Source: Lachnospiraceae bacterium UBA3802 | GTDB taxonomy: Bacteria; Bacillota; Clostridia; Lachnospirales; Lachnospiraceae | DNA length: 16,578 nucleotides | Direction of reading: 5' to 3' | NCBI GenBank assembly: GCA_002369155.1 | Contig: DFEM01000118.1 | Span: 1 to 16,578, forward strand | Part shown: piece by piece, positions 13,085-16,578 of the stretch | Position numbering within the stretch: position 1 is the first letter of the stretch | Layout of the letters: each line of letters opens with the position of its first letter | Notes under the pieces: model-generated | Databases searched by the model: none | What the model was told of the DNA's origin: nothing | The model's input: only the letters and a program-made list of their open reading frames with translations | Made by a program: the position numbers and the translations under genes

Positions 13085-16024
13085 TTACATAAATCTCTTT
13101 AAATACTTAAGGTAATGGAATCCGATATTCGACCACTTGAATCCGAGCGACGAAAGTACGCCTGTCGTGTATGAATTGCTTATCGGAACATTCCTTGATT
13201 TGGATGCTATCGAACTGTAGAATGAGAGAACCGCCACATCCTTATCATTGATTTTTTCACGGATAAGTTTGTCAAAGATTTCTCTGGGTACACTCTTGCA
13301 CTTAAACAAAAGCTTGTTGGCAAGTTTTTCGATGGTAAACAAATGAGGATTGTACAAATGGTAAATATTGTTAATCCTGTTGTAAAGAACAAGCTTAACA
13401 TATGCATTCGCACATTCGTCAACAGCCGTAAAATCCATCGGGAATTCAGCCAGATCGGGGCTGTAAAGACCTGCTTTGAAAAGGCCTCTTGCTCTTCCGA
13501 TAAAACCGTTGTCATCCGCATTCTTTTGGAACATGCCGTCCGACATTCTCCATGTAAGATTACCGATTCTGTAGATATTGACTTTAAGCCCCTCTTCTCT
13601 TGCAAGAAGAACAGCTTCCTCTGCTTTGTACTTGGAATGAATATACACGTTCTGAACGTATTTTTGTCCGATGTCGAGTACGAATTCGTCGAATACTTTG
13701 TCAGTCTTGGGAATGGATACAGTACCCACACCGTTAACAGAAGCAGTCGATGTATAATGAAGCACGGCTCTTGCATCCTTGCAGAAGTTGATGACATTCT
13801 GAGTGCCCCATACATTCGTTCTCTCGAAGTCTTCGTAATGACCTGCGTGATGAACATTGGCTGCGGTATGAATAACCGTATCAACCTTTCTGACAAGAAT
13901 TGAATATTCGATATCGTTTAATCCGAAATGTTCGGCCTCGATATCTCCTTTTACAACCTTGTAATTGAAGTATTTATATTCCTTGGGGAAATAACGTCCG
14001 AGCGTCTGTCTTAATCTCTCTTCGTTTCTTACAAGACATACGACCTTGACTTTATTTCTCAAAAGTTCTCTTAAAATATGTGCGCCGAGGAATCCCGTTG
14101 CACCGGTCAAAAATACACACTTATGCTGATTCTTGTATAAAACATTCGAATTCTTTAAGATAATCGAATTGACGTCAACCTTGCTTTCTTCGGCAGCAAA
14201 TTCATTGCTTCCTTCCATGTATTTTGCAAGCGATTCAACGGTAGGATATTCATATAATTCCTGTGCGTTGATACCAAGTATTGCGGCAAGTTCGAATGCC
14301 GAAAGCGAATCGCCTCCCAAATCGAAAAAGTCATCGTAAATGCCGACTCTCTTTGTAAGAATCTGCTCAAACGAACTGACAAGTTTTTCTTCTGTTGCGT
14401 TTCTCGGAGCCACATATTTGACTTCATTTTTCTCAAGCTGATTCTTGATCATATCGAGAAGTTCATGACGCTTGATTTTAAGCGTGGTGGTTCTCGGGAA
14501 CTCTCTGTGCGTAAAGCTTATGAACGTAATCTTTTTATATGCGGGAAGAGATTCGTTCATTTTCTTTATTGCCGTTTCTATTGCTTTCTTTTTATCTTTG
14601 TCACCCGGATTGAGAGGAAGTACCAATGCACAGATTCTTCCCTTGTCTCCGTATACAAATGAAGATTTTACTCCTTCGATAACATTAATCTTCTCTTCGA
14701 GTTCTTCGGGATAAATATTCTTGCCGTTATCAAGGATAATAACGTTTTTGCTTCGGCCTGTGATAAAGAGGAATCCTTCATCGTCAATATATCCGAGGTC
14801 TCCCGTATAAAACCATCCGTCTTTGATGACTTCGTCCGTGGCTTCCTGATTCTTGTAATAGCCGAGCATTACAACATCACCCTTAACGACTATCTCTCCG
14901 TTAACGGTTTTGACTTCAACATTTCTGGGTTTTCCGACGGAACCTATCTTGCCTTCTGCGGGACAGTTGGCACTTACCAAGGGAGCACATTCAGTCAAAC
15001 CGTAGCCCTGGAAAACATTGATTCCGAATTCGGCAAAACATTCAACGATTTCCGAACGAAGTGCCGCGCCTCCGACAACCACATTGCAAAGATTGCCGCC
15101 GAATTTCTCCAAAAGGGATTTGAAAATCGTACGACGTGCATCCATTCCGACAACCTTTGCCGCTTTGGCAAGTCTCTTGCCGGTTTTGATTTTTCTTGCA
15201 GTTTTGGGGTCTGCCATTGAGTCTTTGATTTTCTTATACAAAGCTTCCGCGATGGCGGGCACGATAAGTATTACCGAAGGCTTGAAGATATTCATATTGG
15301 CTGCGATATTTTCAATCTTGTCGTTGATACAGATTGTCGCGCCATAGCAAAGAATACCCAGATTGTCTACGGTAAGTTCAAATGTATGATGAATCGGAAG
15401 GACACTCAGTACCACCTTCGGTCCGGCGAAATTTGAAGCATAATCAAGCCTGTGAATTTCTTTCAGGTTGCTTATTATGTTCTTTTGAGAAATCATTACT
15501 CCTTTGCTTACGCCTGTCGTTCCGGATGTAAACAAAATCTCGCAAAGTCCTTCGGGATCGGTAATGGGAAGTTCCTCTTCTTTGGTCTTAAACAAAGACT
15601 TAAACCCCTCACTGCTCATGTCGAAGATATTTTTGATTTTTTTGATTTCTTTCTTAGCTTTTTTCGCTGTTTCTTCAAATTCGTTATCATAAAGAATTGC
15701 CGATACGTCTCCCTCAGAAAAAAGAAACATCATCTCTTTTTCAAGGAGCATTTTATCTATGGGAATAACTACGTTTCCGCTTAAAATGACAGCAAGAAAA
15801 GACACAATCCATTCATAGCTTGTGCTTCCCAAAATGGCAATATGTTCAGATTTTAACCCTTTTTGAACAAGAGCCGAAGCGAGTCCGTACGCATCTCTTT
15901 TAAGATCCGCATACGTTCTGTCTTCTATCACCTCATCGCGAAAAAAACGATAAGCTATATTCTGTGCATATTTACCGCCGATATCATCAACAAATTCTTT
16001 TATCGAATTGAAGTTGTCACTCAT
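13085..16024 (-). CDS. Adenylation-acyl carrier-thioester reductase protein (carboxylic acid reductase-like)
   Basis: A 979-residue three-domain protein predicted to activate a carboxylic acid with ATP, load it on its own phosphopantetheine arm and release it with NAD(P)H as aldehyde or alcohol. The adenylation domain (about 1-530) resembles long-chain acyl-CoA synthetases: LFTSGTTGVSKGV (164-176), FQGYGLTECAP, WFYTGDLG and the terminal lysine region RTTTLKIKRHEL (about Lys516). The carrier domain (about 540-605) has DLGGDSL with attachment Ser573. The reductase domain (about 635-979) has the cofactor loop FLTGATGFLGAHIL, the YTSTAS segment and YIHSKYKAEE (Tyr794, Lys798), all expected catalytic residues. 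There is no condensation or thioesterase domain. A weak AAAGGG precedes ATG. It follows the amidohydrolase by 17 bases and precedes the activase by 77 without a terminator. A fatty acid substrate is inferred from the adenylation type and neighbours, not shown. Confidence 0.9.
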   Translation of the reverse strand: MSDNFNSIKEFVDDIGGKYAQNIAYRFFRDEVIEDRTYADLKRDAYGLASALVQKGLKSEHIAILGSTSYEWIVSFLAVILSGNVVIPIDKMLLEKEMMFLFSEGDVSAILYDNEFEETAKKAKKEIKKIKNIFDMSSEGFKSLFKTKEEELPITDPEGLCEILFTSGTTGVSKGVMISQKNIISNLKEIHRLDYASNFAGPKVVLSVLPIHHTFELTVDNLGILCYGATICINDKIENIAANMNIFKPSVILIVPAIAEALYKKIKDSMADPKTARKIKTGKRLAKAAKVVGMDARRTIFKSLLEKFGGNLCNVVVGGAALRSEIVECFAEFGINVFQGYGLTECAPLVSANCPAEGKIGSVGKPRNVEVKTVNGEIVVKGDVVMLGYYKNQEATDEVIKDGWFYTGDLGYIDDEGFLFITGRSKNVIILDNGKNIYPEELEEKINVIEGVKSSFVYGDKGRICALVLPLNPGDKDKKKAIETAIKKMNESLPAYKKITFISFTHREFPRTTTLKIKRHELLDMIKNQLEKNEVKYVAPRNATEEKLVSSFEQILTKRVGIYDDFFDLGGDSLSAFELAAILGINAQELYEYPTVESLAKYMEGSNEFAAEESKVDVNSIILKNSNVLYKNQHKCVFLTGATGFLGAHILRELLRNKVKVVCLVRNEERLRQTLGRYFPKEYKYFNYKVVKGDIEAEHFGLNDIEYSILVRKVDTVIHTAANVHHAGHYEDFERTNVWGTQNVINFCKDARAVLHYTSTASVNGVGTVSIPKTDKVFDEFVLDIGQKYVQNVYIHSKYKAEEAVLLAREEGLKVNIYRIGNLTWRMSDGMFQKNADDNGFIGRARGLFKAGLYSPDLAEFPMDFTAVDECANAYVKLVLYNRINNIYHLYNPHLFTIEKLANKLLFKCKSVPREIFDKLIREKINDKDVAVLSFYSSIASKSRNVPISNSYTTGVLSSLGFKWSNIGFHYLKYLKRFM

Positions 16025-16041
16025 ATTTTTTACCCTTTACT

Positions 16042-16578
16042 TTATACATCCAGTTTAAATACTCTCGCAAAATTCTTATAAAGTATCATCTCCCTGACAT
16101 CGTCCGAAAGATTTAATCTGTTGAATCTTTCTTCATATTCCTTCTTGGGATTCCACATCGGGAAATCACTTCCGAAGAAAAATCTGTCGGGACCGAAGTG
16201 ATCTATAAATCTTTCAGCCGTTGATTTTTCGAGCATAAATAATGAACTCGAAGTGTCGTAATATACATTGTCGAGTTTGGGATTGTGGAACGAGTCATTC
16301 CATCTTCTGTATCCGCCGAAATGCGCGCCTATAACGGTGAGTCCGGGGAAAGCTTTGGCAACCTTTACCATCTTTTCAGGTGCGGAAAAATCGTATCTGT
16401 CGTCTCCCATGTGGAAAAGAACCGCAAGTCCTTCTTCTTCCATCGCTTTGTATATCGGGAACGCTTTGGGATCGTCAATGTCGTATCTCTGCATGTCATT
16501 GTGGAATTTGACTCCGCGAAGCCCCAATTCTTTGACCCTTGCAAGCTCTTCCTTGAAATTATCGTAATCTTTGTGCAT
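16042..16578 (-). CDS. Amidohydrolase-2 family metal-dependent hydrolase, C-terminal part (5' end outside window)
   Basis: C-terminal 178 residues of a TIM-barrel amidohydrolase of the COG2159 type. Visible parts are RGVKFHNDMQ (Lys24), the strand-end histidines VLFHMGDD (His56) and VIGAHFGG (His86), and the catalytic-type aspartate in FFGSDFPMWNP (Asp138). The family's N-terminal HxH metal motif and roughly 80-100 further residues are missing, so the ATG exactly at the window edge is very likely an internal Met and the true start lies to the right. The gene is the most upstream one visible in the long operon, 17 bases before the adenylation-carrier-reductase gene. Family members include hydrolases and decarboxylases; the substrate cannot be predicted. 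Confidence 0.85.
   Translation of the reverse strand: MHKDYDNFKEELARVKELGLRGVKFHNDMQRYDIDDPKAFPIYKAMEEEGLAVLFHMGDDRYDFSAPEKMVKVAKAFPGLTVIGAHFGGYRRWNDSFHNPKLDNVYYDTSSSLFMLEKSTAERFIDHFGPDRFFFGSDFPMWNPKKEYEERFNRLNLSDDVREMILYKNFARVFKLDV

Overview
The window looks like chromosomal DNA from a strictly anaerobic, low-to-moderate-GC Firmicute, most likely a Lachnospiraceae-type clostridium. The evidence is the frequent AGA, ATA and TTA codons, strong Shine-Dalgarno sites, TTGACA/TATAAT-like promoters, short U-tailed terminators, an oxygen-sensitive BadF/HgdC-type ATPase and a LysM-G5-M23 envelope protein. Genus is inference. All ten protein genes lie on the minus strand, so the window is read from right to left. 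I see no mobile element, CRISPR array, tRNA or rRNA.

Region A (16578 to 5530) is one apparent operon with gaps of 17, 77, -4, 11 and 41 bases. It encodes an amidohydrolase (5' part outside the window), a 979-residue adenylation-carrier-reductase protein, a 991-residue double BadF/HgdC-type ATPase, a 432-residue HgdB-like partner whose start overlaps the previous stop (ATGA), a dGTPase-like HD phosphohydrolase, and a soluble sugar-binding-protein/GGDEF diguanylate cyclase. An intrinsic terminator ends it. The 991 + 432 pair has the architecture I associate with the anaerobic plasmalogen operon plsA-plsR described from Clostridium perfringens. Directly upstream is a protein that should activate an acyl group, load it on its own carrier domain and release it reductively as aldehyde or alcohol. 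My main hypothesis is that this is a reductive ether-lipid or plasmalogen locus with its own acyl reductase.

Region B (5529 to 5142) is an AT-rich intergenic region. It holds a minus-strand promoter (TTGTCA-17-TATTAT) for the next operon. It also holds what looks like a plus-strand small RNA gene: two candidate promoters, two small hairpins, CUCCUC and UCUCCU stretches between them, and an 11-bp terminator oriented for the plus strand, where there is no plus-strand protein gene.

Region C (5141 to 1101) is an envelope operon: a tail-anchored coiled-coil protein, a membrane-anchored LysM-G5-M23 endopeptidase-like protein and MurA, the first committed enzyme of peptidoglycan synthesis, closed by a clear terminator. 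Region D (1029 to 1) is the 5' third of dnaE, DNA polymerase III alpha subunit, running off the left edge.
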